Shown: piece after piece, positions 26,866 through 36,349 of the stretch
Layout: the number at the start of each line of letters is the position of its first letter
Numbering within the stretch: the first letter of the stretch is position 1
Origin: Coprococcus sp.
Lineage (GTDB): Bacteria > Bacillota_A > Clostridia > Lachnospirales > Lachnospiraceae
DNA: 64,000 nucleotides
Assembly: GCA_017624085.1 (NCBI GenBank)
Contig: JAGANU010000001.1
Coordinates: forward strand, 1 to 64,000
Direction of reading: 5' to 3'
Position numbers and translations under genes: made by a program
Notes under the pieces: generated by a model
What the model saw: the letters and a program-made list of their open reading frames with translations, nothing else
Databases searched by the model: none
What the model was told of the DNA's origin: nothing

Positions 26866-28695
26866 CTATTGTTCCCCTAAAGCGATCTTTTTTAACAAAT
26901 ACTCATAGGCAGATATAGGAATTGGCTTGCTATAATAATATCCCTGTATATAATGACATCCCCACTCCTTCAGATATTCCTTCTGTTCAAATGTTTCCAC
27001 ACCCTCCGCAAGACTCTTAAGTCCAAGATGTCTGGACATTGTGAGAATATCCTGAGTCATCAGCATATCCTTGTTGTCGGGTTCTCCCTTTCCTATTCCA
27101 TCGATAAAGCTTTTGTCAATCTTTATTATATCAAGAGGCATATCCTTCAATAGAGCCATGCTGGAATAACCCGTTCCGAAATCGTCCATGGATATTCTGA
27201 AGTTTTGAGCCTTCAGCTCATTTAAAACCTTTATAAGATACTTTACATCAGCGAAATCTGCGCTCTCTGTAATTTCAAAGTCAATTAAGCTATGGTCGAC
27301 ATCATATTCATCTACAATATCACATAGTATATAAATAAGATCCGGTCTCGTAAGCTGATGTCTTGACAGATTGCAGGAAATCGGGAATAGTGGAAATCCA
27401 AGAGCCTTCCATTCCTTAAATTTCTTACAGATATTCCTAAGTACATACCTGTCTATTATATCTATTGTTCCATCTGCCTCAAATTGAGGAACAAAGCTTC
27501 CGGGAGATAGGATGTCTCCGCCCTTATAAAACCATCTGATTAGAGCCTCTGCACCTGTAAGTGTATCATTCTGCGGATTATATTTTGGCTGAAGATACAC
27601 AACAAGATCCTCATTCTCAATTGCTTCAGGAAGGTCAAGCTTATATCTTTGTGCCATAATATAGGATCGTTTCATTTCTGAGGTGTATATACATATCTCA
27701 TTTACATTGGTCTTAATACATTGAAGATGTGCCATCCTTGCCATGTCCTCAAGACGCATGTTTGTTCTAAGCTCCTCAAACTCATCATACACCACGAGTC
27801 CACAACTATAGAATATCTTGTATTTCTTGTTAGATGGCAGTTGCCCAATCTGCTCAAAAAATGAATGGAGTCGGCTTTTCATCTCATGCTCCGGCATATA
27901 CTTGATTATCATGGCAAATTCATCTCTCTCACATTTTGCTGAGTAAAGAATCCAATCCTGTTTAAGCATAGTGTCGCATATAAATCGAAACAGTTCCTTT
28001 GCCACATCACGCCCCATAACATTGTTGATAAGTCTGTAGCCCTTAATATCGAATCTTGCAAAAGCGAACTGATCAAGACCAATATATTTGCATTGTTCCA
28101 GCTTACCACGAAGCCAGTTCCAGTTATAATGTCCTGTTGAAGCATCTCTGTATGCTATCTCGTAAAGGTCTCTCTTATTCATATTGTCAAGGTTCAGCAG
28201 CTCCTCCGTCTTTGTCTTTTTTGACCATACAGGAATCTCAACGCACAGGCTGTTTTCACTCTCCATATAACAAACATATGGGAGCTTATGATTTGAAACA
28301 ACATGCAGCTTCTCTGTTTCAATATACAGCTTTGCATAGGAATAAGCTGCCGCCATGAGGCGGGGAATATCTTCAAGTAATGATATGTCAAAGCCTTTTA
28401 TATCAACTACATCAAAGGCAGGAACTGTAATACTGACACATGCCGGAGGAAGCTCCTCCATATCTGTGTACCCTATCTCAACACCGCAGCACAAGCGGGA
28501 ATAACCCTCATCCGTCATCTTTTCAGGTAAATAAAACAATGCTCTGTTGGCAAGGGGTCTGTAAATACTACTAAAAATCTTATACCACTCATATCCATTT
28601 TCCTGGCAGAACTCATCAAACCCATTTGCCTGGTGGGTTCTGAGTACGTATAGCTTTCTTTTGGGTTTATAGCCCTTGACCCATTCGTGTTCCAT
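26866..28695 (-). CDS. EAL-domain c-di-GMP phosphodiesterase with GyrI-like N-terminus
   Basis: Soluble protein of 609 residues. Residues about 1-160 resemble the GyrI-like/AraC effector-binding fold (small-molecule binding). A degenerate GGDEF domain follows, with ERDEF near 257 replacing GGDEF and so probably catalytically dead. The C-terminal EAL domain (about 345-595) retains GAEALIRW, NLSRHQL, EITES, DDFGTGYSS, IKIDKSFI, EGVE and QGYYYSKP, all needed for hydrolysis. Likely a ligand-regulated phosphodiesterase. GAGG precedes the ATG by 7 nt. The N-terminal domain assignment is tentative. Confidence 0.85.
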   Translation of the reverse strand: MEHEWVKGYKPKRKLYVLRTHQANGFDEFCQENGYEWYKIFSSIYRPLANRALFYLPEKMTDEGYSRLCCGVEIGYTDMEELPPACVSITVPAFDVVDIKGFDISLLEDIPRLMAAAYSYAKLYIETEKLHVVSNHKLPYVCYMESENSLCVEIPVWSKKTKTEELLNLDNMNKRDLYEIAYRDASTGHYNWNWLRGKLEQCKYIGLDQFAFARFDIKGYRLINNVMGRDVAKELFRFICDTMLKQDWILYSAKCERDEFAMIIKYMPEHEMKSRLHSFFEQIGQLPSNKKYKIFYSCGLVVYDEFEELRTNMRLEDMARMAHLQCIKTNVNEICIYTSEMKRSYIMAQRYKLDLPEAIENEDLVVYLQPKYNPQNDTLTGAEALIRWFYKGGDILSPGSFVPQFEADGTIDIIDRYVLRNICKKFKEWKALGFPLFPISCNLSRHQLTRPDLIYILCDIVDEYDVDHSLIDFEITESADFADVKYLIKVLNELKAQNFRISMDDFGTGYSSMALLKDMPLDIIKIDKSFIDGIGKGEPDNKDMLMTQDILTMSRHLGLKSLAEGVETFEQKEYLKEWGCHYIQGYYYSKPIPISAYEYLLKKIALGEQ

Positions 28696-28768
28696 AATAT
28701 TACCTCAACTACATAAATTACTCATATGAAAACTATAAAATAAGCTAATATACCACATTTGCACGGAA

Positions 28769-30847
28769 TTATTGTATATAAGACTTTATCGACTCAGTTG
28801 CTTTCCACTTTGAGAAGTTGAAGCTTCTCACATAGCCCTTCTCATCATTTTCTTCCTTAATGTCTTCAAGTACCTCAGCAAAGGTATCATCGCCTCCATG
28901 ATAGTAGGAACGTACAACGTAATCATCAGACTCTTCATCCAACAAGGTATCAGGATCTATGTCGTGCGATTTCAAGTAATCAACCAGGTAAGGTACTCCA
29001 TCGCAGCCTGTATCAATTACATAAGACATATCAATTTTATGTGTTCCATTCTCCGGATTAAGATTATAGCTTGCAATTACCGCACTTGGTCTGCAAAAAG
29101 CAAAGATAACAAGCATCATCATTACCGACATCACGGAGTAATTAAACAGTGGCAGGCTTTTTTTGAACATTTTAACAACAACACCGGTTAGCAGAACGGT
29201 TGTAGTAGCCAAAGCCCAAAGTGTATTAAATCTCATATATGTAAGATTGTACTCTGATATATACATAAACATTCGCATTGTAGCTGATGCAATCATAACA
29301 TAGGTACAGATACTCATGACAAAAAGTACGGTTCTAAGAAGAACACTCTTTGTAAATACCATATCGCATACCATAACTATACATACGTTAACAACAGCAA
29401 CAAAAAGCAGCTGGAAAAAGCCGGTTCTTGCGTACTCTGAATACGACATTGAATCAGGCAGACTTCCCTTATTCATAAAAAGATATATAATCTGAACTGC
29501 AACAAAGATTACATAGAATACTGTGAGTACTATACTGATTGTGCATCCAATTGTTGGGTCATAACGCTTAGAAGGACCCATTATTCCGTCCAGATCCCTT
29601 CTTGTAGCCTTCACCGCAACTCCATATGCAAAGAGGAATATTAAAAAGGCAAACAAAACGATCCTAACCAGATCCCATGACAGGAATATCTTTCCAAAAA
29701 CATCCTTTACAACCTTTCCAAATACAGGATCGGCAGATGCAAGTAGATTGAGAACTATAACGAGAATAGGCAAAACAATTATAAGTCCAATAACAATAGG
29801 TGTAGCCTTCTTATTTCGTACTTTCCCATTTCTTATATTGTCAGCTCTTCTGTCCTCGAACGGCTTTGCAAAATAGCATATAGGTGCCAGAATAAACTCC
29901 AACATGGAAAAGGCACCCTTTAATATATCCCAATCCTTTGTATAATTGAAATAATTAACTATTGCAAACATCTGGCACAAATACATACAAGTATTACACA
30001 CAAATATTACATATCCGTCTCCTGTCAGACATATAGCTATTGAAAACAATATGGAAAGAGCATACCAGGGTATTATTCTTGTTTGCTTTGAAAGTGCTTC
30101 TCCAAATAACAATATATCCCCATTCTTTTCTGCAGTATGTATCTCATATTTTGCAATACAAAATGTAATAAGTCCTACGGAGAACAGTGCTACCACCGCC
30201 GAGAGGATGCTTGACCAATTATCAAATAAACAAAAAGCACAGACAAGGGCGTATATAAAAATTGGTATACCTATAAGCTTTATTCTGTCTGCTGAAACAT
30301 TACGATTCACACGATTTACTGAAGCATTTCCAGGTCCCATGGCAGGCCCATACTGCGGACCTCTGTTCGGTCCCATATTCGGACCATACTGTGGACCTCT
30401 ATTCGCTCCCATATTCGGGCCATACTGTGGGCCTCTGTTCGGCCCCATATTCGGGCCATACTGCGGACCTCTGTTCGGTCCCATATTCGGTCCCATATTC
30501 GGGCCATACTGTGGCCCTGCATTTGGTCCCATGTTAGGACCATACTGTGGACCTCTATTTGGTCCCATGTTAGGACCATACTGTGGACTTCTATTTGGTC
30601 CCATGTTTTGGCCATACTGTGGGCCTCTATTTGGTCCCATGTTTTGTCCATACTGTGGCCCTGCATTTGGTACAGTATTCTGAATAGCTGAATAATCAGT
30701 ACTCTGACCAGATGATTCCTCAGCATTCTGAACAGCTGAATAATCCTTAGGTGTATCCACTAAAGACGCATCAGTCTGTGAAGTATCAGTCTGTGCAGCA
30801 TCAGTCTGTGCAACATCTCCCTGTGTCACAAAATTATCATTATCCAT
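28769..30847 (-). CDS. DUF4173-type membrane protein with Gly/Pro/Asn/Tyr-rich repeat region
   Basis: Membrane protein of 692 residues. Residues about 1-60 are Gln/Asp/Thr-rich; about 62-172 hold nine copies of a 12-residue repeat (GPQYGPNMGPNR and variants). From about 185 to 590 run ten or more hydrophobic helices with DUF4173 features (LLASADPVFGKV, SYSEYARTGFFQLLFV). The C-terminal about 90 residues are charged and probably outside the membrane. Function unknown. ATG 30847 is 5-6 nt after GGAGG; the longer frame begins inside the neighbour's end. The repetitive tail resembles that on the PrsW-like protein at 35 kb. Confidence 0.75.
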   Translation of the reverse strand: MDNDNFVTQGDVAQTDAAQTDTSQTDASLVDTPKDYSAVQNAEESSGQSTDYSAIQNTVPNAGPQYGQNMGPNRGPQYGQNMGPNRSPQYGPNMGPNRGPQYGPNMGPNAGPQYGPNMGPNMGPNRGPQYGPNMGPNRGPQYGPNMGANRGPQYGPNMGPNRGPQYGPAMGPGNASVNRVNRNVSADRIKLIGIPIFIYALVCAFCLFDNWSSILSAVVALFSVGLITFCIAKYEIHTAEKNGDILLFGEALSKQTRIIPWYALSILFSIAICLTGDGYVIFVCNTCMYLCQMFAIVNYFNYTKDWDILKGAFSMLEFILAPICYFAKPFEDRRADNIRNGKVRNKKATPIVIGLIIVLPILVIVLNLLASADPVFGKVVKDVFGKIFLSWDLVRIVLFAFLIFLFAYGVAVKATRRDLDGIMGPSKRYDPTIGCTISIVLTVFYVIFVAVQIIYLFMNKGSLPDSMSYSEYARTGFFQLLFVAVVNVCIVMVCDMVFTKSVLLRTVLFVMSICTYVMIASATMRMFMYISEYNLTYMRFNTLWALATTTVLLTGVVVKMFKKSLPLFNYSVMSVMMMLVIFAFCRPSAVIASYNLNPENGTHKIDMSYVIDTGCDGVPYLVDYLKSHDIDPDTLLDEESDDYVVRSYYHGGDDTFAEVLEDIKEENDEKGYVRSFNFSKWKATESIKSYIQ
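30331..30663. repeat. 36-bp tandem repeat (coding)
   Basis: Nine degenerate copies of a 36-bp unit encoding the 12-residue GPQYGPNMGPNR motif; one copy (around 30480-30495) has an extra NMGP insertion, a sign of slippage or unequal exchange. Confidence 0.9.
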
Positions 30848-30875
30848 TTTTACCTCCAACTCCTTATACAAACAA

Positions 30876-32684
30876 CTATCTTCCATTTACAAGCGTCATT
30901 TCATCCAGGCTCACAATCCTGTCCATACAAACAGGAGCAGTAAGTCTGTATGCAAAGCTTCCTGACTCAAAGAGACAGTACAGCTTTCCGTTGTATGAAT
31001 ATATCTGCTCAAGCTTCTGAGGTAGCTTAAGCTCCTGCCTTGGAGTTTCATCCTTATAATTTACTCCGGACAGCTTGCCAGATACAATATCATAAACCTC
31101 TATCTTAGATTCATCTATACCATATGATATAGAGAAAATGATTTCATTCTTATATACTTGAAGACCCTGTACTCTTCCCGGGATATAAAATGCCTCTGCC
31201 GGCTCATCTGAAATAGACACTCCACCATTTATTATCTCATAGCTGGCAGCCATGCTGTAAGTATTTTTGTCCTTCTTCCAATAGCCTGCATATATACGAC
31301 CGTCATATATAGTAATAAATGATGTTGCAGGGAACATTACCTTGCAGGTATTCCGATATGTGATAGGAACATGCTCCTTATCGAAATCATACGCTTCAAT
31401 TGAGCTAAGGGTCAGGCATGATATAGATGCCTTTCTTTTTTCGTTGTCACCTTCAGACTCTATATATGACGAAACCCAAAGAACATTGTTTTTTTCATCA
31501 TATGCAAGTCCTCCGGCATGTGTGGTATTTTTAAGCACTAGTGTCTTTATATACTCACCGCTCTTTGTATCCAGCACATATATTACTGATTTATGACCTT
31601 TAACACCGCAATAAGCGCTGACAAAAGTGTACTTCTCTGTAACAGCTATTCCCTGAGGTGTCATAGATGTGCAAGCAGAAACAGCACCGCCCCTGCCGCT
31701 TTTAAGTGTTTCGGCATACAAAAGACCCGGAATAACTGTAAGGTCATATTCGTTGCTGCCATCCTGCCCATATACACCCATATGATAAAACTCAGACTCT
31801 GTTGACATCTCCCACAACTGTGCAAGATATGTTTTATTATCGGCAGCAATAACACTTGTACCTGTTTCATCTGTAGGAAATTCAAAATTTCTGCAAACTA
31901 CAACGCTGTAAAGTGCTATGACTGAGATTCCGGCAAGATATAAAAAAGAAAAAACCTTTACAAGACCTCGTTTTGATTTTTCTATCGACAGAAGGGATGC
32001 CATAACCATCTGACTAATTATAGTTACAAGCATCATCACATTTGTGAGAATGTCCCCATGGCTAATAAGCTGAAGAGGCACTCCCAATATCATGAGCCAA
32101 TAGGCTTTTTCCTTCACTTTTATTCGCAAAGCACCATAAAAGCCTTCCCGTCCCATCGACCAAACCTGTATACTCTGCCATATGACCATAAGCCCGTACA
32201 CAATACAGATTATGTGAAGCAGTTGTCTTAAAATTGCAATCAATACGGCCTCTGCTGTCTCTCCGTTTATATAAAAAGCAAGGTAATACACCCCAAGAGA
32301 GAGCTGGTATATTCTCCACACGATCATGGAAATCATAGCAAAAAAAGCAATTATGGCAAAAAGCCCTGTGACAAGCCTTTTTCTTACGCCCTCTCTGTGG
32401 TCTCTCATGTCGCGTCTATATCTTTTTTTCAGTCTTGAAAGCTCTCTAATATGCTTTTTGGATTTTCGAACTTCCTTGGCCTTTTCACGAAGCATTTTAT
32501 GTGATTCATGCTTGTCCTTCATCAGGTCGTATTCGGCTTTTAAGCTGTCATACTTTAAAGTCTCTGCTTTAAGATCCTGCCTCGTCGTTTTTAGGGCTGC
32601 TCTGCTGGTCACATAACCTTCAAGGTCAATTTGAGCCTGTTCCTTAAGTTTTTCTGCCTGAAGCCTTAACTTTTCTTTTTTCAT
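30876..32684 (-). CDS. Coiled-coil membrane protein with extracellular beta-propeller-like domain
   Basis: Unrecognised protein of 602 residues in three parts. Residues 1-105 are a Lys/Glu/Leu-rich coiled coil, presumably cytoplasmic. About 105-265 hold five to six hydrophobic segments. About 270-602 has repeating blades (GGAVSACTSMTPQGIAVT, SVIYVLDTKSGEYIKTLVL, HAGGLAYDEKNNVLWV, IEVYDIVSGKLSGV) typical of YncE/PQQ-like beta-propellers, likely extracytoplasmic. It starts 4 nt after the COG0523 GTPase stop with only a weak ribosome site, so coupling is likely. Function unknown. Confidence 0.65.
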   Translation of the reverse strand: MKKEKLRLQAEKLKEQAQIDLEGYVTSRAALKTTRQDLKAETLKYDSLKAEYDLMKDKHESHKMLREKAKEVRKSKKHIRELSRLKKRYRRDMRDHREGVRKRLVTGLFAIIAFFAMISMIVWRIYQLSLGVYYLAFYINGETAEAVLIAILRQLLHIICIVYGLMVIWQSIQVWSMGREGFYGALRIKVKEKAYWLMILGVPLQLISHGDILTNVMMLVTIISQMVMASLLSIEKSKRGLVKVFSFLYLAGISVIALYSVVVCRNFEFPTDETGTSVIAADNKTYLAQLWEMSTESEFYHMGVYGQDGSNEYDLTVIPGLLYAETLKSGRGGAVSACTSMTPQGIAVTEKYTFVSAYCGVKGHKSVIYVLDTKSGEYIKTLVLKNTTHAGGLAYDEKNNVLWVSSYIESEGDNEKRKASISCLTLSSIEAYDFDKEHVPITYRNTCKVMFPATSFITIYDGRIYAGYWKKDKNTYSMAASYEIINGGVSISDEPAEAFYIPGRVQGLQVYKNEIIFSISYGIDESKIEVYDIVSGKLSGVNYKDETPRQELKLPQKLEQIYSYNGKLYCLFESGSFAYRLTAPVCMDRIVSLDEMTLVNGR

Positions 32685-32688
32685 TTAC

Positions 32689-33624
32689 CTAGCTGTCAAA
32701 ATACTCCTTTATTCTATCCTCCACAAGTCCTGCGCCAATAACAATTATTATCTCCTGACCTTCTTTTATAGGGCAAATGCTAACATTACTTTTTGTGGCA
32801 TTTAGCTCCAGCCAGTTACCATGCTCGTCCTTTATAAAACCCTTGATTCGAAACACGTCACCAACATTGTTATCACAAAAAACACTCTTCACCCTAGGGC
32901 AAAGCTCATCTGCCGACATAGCCTTGTTCATGATATATACAGTATTAAATATATCTCCCTGATCAAACCACAGCTTCACATAGTCATGAAGCTTATAGCC
33001 TGCATGCATAAAATGCTCATAATCATCATCTGTAAAGTCGCCCCAATCCTTAGTAATTACCTCGTCTTTAATGATCCTGCTGCACTGAAACTCAGCAAGC
33101 GTGTCATTTATATATTTAACTGAACTGTCGATGTCAGATTGGAGTATATCCTGTGTCTTGCTCATCAAAAGAAGTCCGCAATTGGCTATCTGGGAAGCCA
33201 GCATGAATCTGGACTGTTTTGACATATTCTTATCTATATCGGCCTCAACTATTGAGATAATACTTCCTATCTCAAACCATCTGTCAAGAGGCTCCTCATG
33301 AAGCACATCCAGAAATTCATCCACATCGAATATTCCTGAGGGCTCCACAATAACTCTGTCATATCCACTCATTCCCATGGCAATCAGCTTTGTCTTAAAT
33401 CTTCTCTTATGGCAATCTGCACCGCAGCCACCTGCGACCATTTCTCCATGACAATGCTCTCCCATAATATCTGATAAAAGCATCATATCCACATTCACAG
33501 CACCATAATCATTCTCAAGTATTCCTATATTGAGTCCCTTGTCCACGAGATAAGTCACATATTTCTTAATGAATGTAGTCTTCCCGGCTCCAAGAAAACC
33601 GGTAATCAGATCGATCTTAACCAT
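32689..33624 (-). CDS. CobW/COG0523-family GTPase
   Basis: P-loop GTPase of 311 residues from the G3E family, whose members insert or traffic metals (Zn, Co, Ni). Walker A is GFLGAGKTT (residues 9-17), followed by ENDYGAVNVD; EPSGIFD is the switch/Walker B region and a C-terminal CobW-like domain follows. The family's usual GCxCC metal motif is altered to GGCGADC (Cys67, Cys71), so metal specificity may differ. ATG 33624 follows GGGAG by 7 nt. It lies between pyrC and the propeller protein; the pyrC product is a zinc enzyme, which makes metal supply to dihydroorotase a possible but unproven link. Confidence 0.85.
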   Translation of the reverse strand: MVKIDLITGFLGAGKTTFIKKYVTYLVDKGLNIGILENDYGAVNVDMMLLSDIMGEHCHGEMVAGGCGADCHKRRFKTKLIAMGMSGYDRVIVEPSGIFDVDEFLDVLHEEPLDRWFEIGSIISIVEADIDKNMSKQSRFMLASQIANCGLLLMSKTQDILQSDIDSSVKYINDTLAEFQCSRIIKDEVITKDWGDFTDDDYEHFMHAGYKLHDYVKLWFDQGDIFNTVYIMNKAMSADELCPRVKSVFCDNNVGDVFRIKGFIKDEHGNWLELNATKSNVSICPIKEGQEIIIVIGAGLVEDRIKEYFDS

Positions 33625-33662
33625 ATGTCTTCTCCCATAAAGGTCATTCTGTAAGAATGAAC

Positions 33663-34946
33663 CTATTGTTGCTTTTCCCACTTTTCAGAGTCGTACACAA
33701 TCTGTCCACCGCATATTGTGTAGTGCACCTTACCGGGAAGAGTCCAACCGACAAACGGTGAATTAACAGCCTTTGAGGCAAATCTGTCAACCATCCACTG
33801 CTCATTTTCACCAAATATTACTATATCGGCAGCAGCACCCTTGGATATAGATCCGGGTGTCATTCTATAAAAACGGGCAGGGTTACTGCTCATAAGCTCC
33901 ATAAGCTTTAAAAGACTTATATAACCGGGCTGAACAAGAGAATAAATTCCAAGAGCAAGTGAGGTCTCAAGACCTGTTATACCACTTGGAGCCTTGGATA
34001 GCTCCCTCGACTTTTCATCTACACTGTGAGGTGCGTGATCCGTTACTATCATATCTATGGTACCATCTATAATTCCCTGTATAATATCTCTTCTGTCTGA
34101 CTCTGTACGAAGAGGCGGATTCATTCGTGCATTTGTTCCATACTTAAGCACTGCATCCTCAATCAGTGTAAAGTGATGTGGTGTAGCCTCCGCATGTATG
34201 TCCGCTCCCATCTCCTTTGCTCTTCTTACAAGCTCAACTGAGTTACCGGAGCTGATATGCTGAATGCAAACAGGTGCACCTGTATGAAGGGCCATCATGC
34301 AATCCCTCGCAACCATGATATCCTCCGCTGTTCTCGAGGCGCCGCCATAGCCAAGCTTCTCAGACACCTTTCCCATATTTACACCAGGCTGTTTTATAAA
34401 GAGAGGATCCTCCTCGTGAAGACTTATGGGAAGATCGAGCTCCTTCGCCTTCTCCATGGCACGAAGAAGAAGCTCCTCATCCATAATCGGTATTCCGTCA
34501 TCAGTAAATCCTGCAGCGCCGGCCCCGGCAAGCAATTCCATATCAATAAGCTCCCTGCCTTCAAGCCCCTTTGTAACAGCGGCAGTCTGAAGGACATGTA
34601 TGCCCGTCTTTGCCCCCTTGTCCTGTATATACTTCAGAGTTTCAAGGTTATCCACCGCAGGCTTTGTATTTGCCATACATACTACCATTGTAAAACCGCC
34701 TCGTGCAGCAGCCATAGCACCCGATTCAATATCCTCCTTGTAGGTAAAGCCCGGATCTCTGAAGTGGACATGAGTATCAACAAGGCCCGGGGCAACAACA
34801 AGCCCATCAGCGTCTATTATCTTTGCATTTGGGGACTCAATATTCTTTCCTGTCTCTATAATAACATTTCCGTCAATTAATACATCCATAGCTTCATCAA
34901 CGCCATTTACAGCATCAACTACTCTGCCATTTTTTATAAGTAACAT
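33663..34946 (-). CDS. pyrC: Dihydroorotase
   Basis: Zinc amidohydrolase of 427 residues that interconverts carbamoyl-aspartate and dihydroorotate. Class I layout: HxH metal motif at His59/His61 (DTHVHFRDPGF), FTDDGIPI, HAEATPHHFTL and the final metal Asp in VTDHAPHS. ATG 34946 follows AGGAG by about 10 nt; the longer start at 34982 lacks a site. Separate from the other pyr genes; 38 nt upstream of the COG0523 GTPase. Confidence 0.95.
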   Translation of the reverse strand: MLLIKNGRVVDAVNGVDEAMDVLIDGNVIIETGKNIESPNAKIIDADGLVVAPGLVDTHVHFRDPGFTYKEDIESGAMAAARGGFTMVVCMANTKPAVDNLETLKYIQDKGAKTGIHVLQTAAVTKGLEGRELIDMELLAGAGAAGFTDDGIPIMDEELLLRAMEKAKELDLPISLHEEDPLFIKQPGVNMGKVSEKLGYGGASRTAEDIMVARDCMMALHTGAPVCIQHISSGNSVELVRRAKEMGADIHAEATPHHFTLIEDAVLKYGTNARMNPPLRTESDRRDIIQGIIDGTIDMIVTDHAPHSVDEKSRELSKAPSGITGLETSLALGIYSLVQPGYISLLKLMELMSSNPARFYRMTPGSISKGAAADIVIFGENEQWMVDRFASKAVNSPFVGWTLPGKVHYTICGGQIVYDSEKWEKQQ

Positions 34947-35005
34947 ATGCTTTTTTCTCCTGTACCAAGTTTTATAATGCATTCACATCTGCAGCATGAT
35001 AGCTG

Positions 35006-36190
35006 TTATTTTCTGTTCTGATATCTCCCCTGCCAATAGGAATCATTATATATTCCCGGCTGGTGAGCACCTCCATACAGGTTTTGCTGAGTTTGCATAC
35101 CGTATGTACCCTGTTGCTGGTTTCTTCCATATTGTGTTCTTTGCTGACTATTCATTCCATAAGCACCGGGCTGATTGTTTGTTCCATATAGATTCTGCTG
35201 ATTATTCATTCCATAAGCGCCGGGCTGATTGTTTGTTCCATATCCATTCCGCTGATTATTCATTCCATAAGCGCCGGGCTGATTGCTTACTCCATATGAT
35301 GAGCCTTGACGGTAATTTCCACCATATGGCGTTCTTTGCTGCCCCGGCATACCCTGTGACATCTGTCTATTTTGCATTCCATAGCCAGGCTGTCTCTGAT
35401 TTCCATTATACTGATTATAATTCCAATTGTTAACCCACTGGCCATTGTTCCAGGCAGGTCTCCTAAATGTATAAGGATCTGACCATATAGGTTGATTTGA
35501 AATAATATGATCAACCTTGGCAGCATGAAGGAGCATCATCATAAGAACAAATGCAATTACAAATACAACAACAATTATATATCCTATGTTCATAAACTCT
35601 CTGGTTACAATAAAATCGTATAAACCATGAATTAAAACCGGAACTAAATACGCTAGAAACATATTGGCAGCAACACCACTGCCTTCATTCTGATTTGCAT
35701 TTTCCTTTGCCTTTGCATAAAAGTATCCCATGAACACACCGCAGGTACAGTGAAGTGGAACAGATGAGATTGCACGTATTACTCCAAGCCCTAATCCACC
35801 CGGAAGAACATACAGTATATTCTCAAGTGTTGCAAAACCAAGTGCCGAGCACACTCCGTATATAATGCCATCATAGCTATGATCAAAGTTCTTATTCTTC
35901 CATGTAGCTATAAGTAACGCAATAAACTTCACCAGCTCTTCCATTGCAGCTACAACACAGAAATATTCCACAATACCATATACAATGCTGTCCTGATATA
36001 AATCAGTTCTTTCCAGAACTGTCATTCCTATGAGTTCTCCAATTGCAGCCGGTATACAACTGACAGCACCAAGAACTGCAAGTATCACCAGAAGGTTTGT
36101 GGGATTTCTTCTTTGTTTATTCTTTCCCACTACAAGCAGAAGTAATCCTATGGACGGTAAAACAGCTAATCTAAGTAATATTGAACTCAT
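35006..36190 (-). CDS. PrsW-family intramembrane metalloprotease with Gln/Asn-rich tail
   Basis: Polytopic protein of 394 residues related to PrsW (M82), the site-1 protease for anti-sigma factors in Bacillus. The active-site Glu-Glu pair is in AAMEELVKF (about 83) and the later His/Asp site in HGLYDFIV (about 190). Seven to eight helices span residues 1-235. The C-terminal about 150 residues are a low-complexity Gln/Asn/Gly/Tyr-rich cytoplasmic or extracellular tail with an 18-residue tandem repeat. GGGAG precedes the ATG. Substrate unknown. Confidence 0.85.
   Translation of the reverse strand: MSSILLRLAVLPSIGLLLLVVGKNKQRRNPTNLLVILAVLGAVSCIPAAIGELIGMTVLERTDLYQDSIVYGIVEYFCVVAAMEELVKFIALLIATWKNKNFDHSYDGIIYGVCSALGFATLENILYVLPGGLGLGVIRAISSVPLHCTCGVFMGYFYAKAKENANQNEGSGVAANMFLAYLVPVLIHGLYDFIVTREFMNIGYIIVVVFVIAFVLMMMLLHAAKVDHIISNQPIWSDPYTFRRPAWNNGQWVNNWNYNQYNGNQRQPGYGMQNRQMSQGMPGQQRTPYGGNYRQGSSYGVSNQPGAYGMNNQRNGYGTNNQPGAYGMNNQQNLYGTNNQPGAYGMNSQQRTQYGRNQQQGTYGMQTQQNLYGGAHQPGIYNDSYWQGRYQNRK
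35150..35303. repeat. 54-bp tandem repeat (coding, PrsW-like tail)
   Basis: Near-identical 54-bp units beginning at 35150, 35204 and 35258 encode an 18-residue motif containing TNNQPGAYGMNNQ. The third copy is divergent at its end. Confidence 0.85.
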
Positions 36191-36298
36191 ATATTCTCTC
36201 CCTATTTTTCATTTGCGTACAAATATACATAATAAAGATACCATTTTTATAACAAATTAACAATAAAAAGTAGAAAAAGAGTTATAAATATTAATTAA

Positions 36299-36341
36299 GC
36301 CCCGATATCACATGCGCTTAAAGCACAGACAATACCGGGGC
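36299..36341. terminator. Intrinsic terminator
   Basis: GCCCCGATAT / ATACCGGGGC stem (36299-36308 and 36332-36341) with an inner imperfect stem, flanked by a T-run on the plus strand and TTAATTAAT on the minus strand. It follows the padR remnant operon. Confidence 0.8.
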
Positions 36342-36349
36342 CTTTTTTA

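Noticed and set aside
30051..30683. Plus-strand open frame of 210 codons opposite the DUF4173 gene
   Set aside because: It exists only because the tandem repeat is open in several frames; it has no ribosome site and the minus-strand frame carries the family features.
34257..34880. Plus-strand open frame of 207 codons
   Set aside because: Antisense shadow of pyrC; composition is Cys/His-rich in the way typical of reverse frames.
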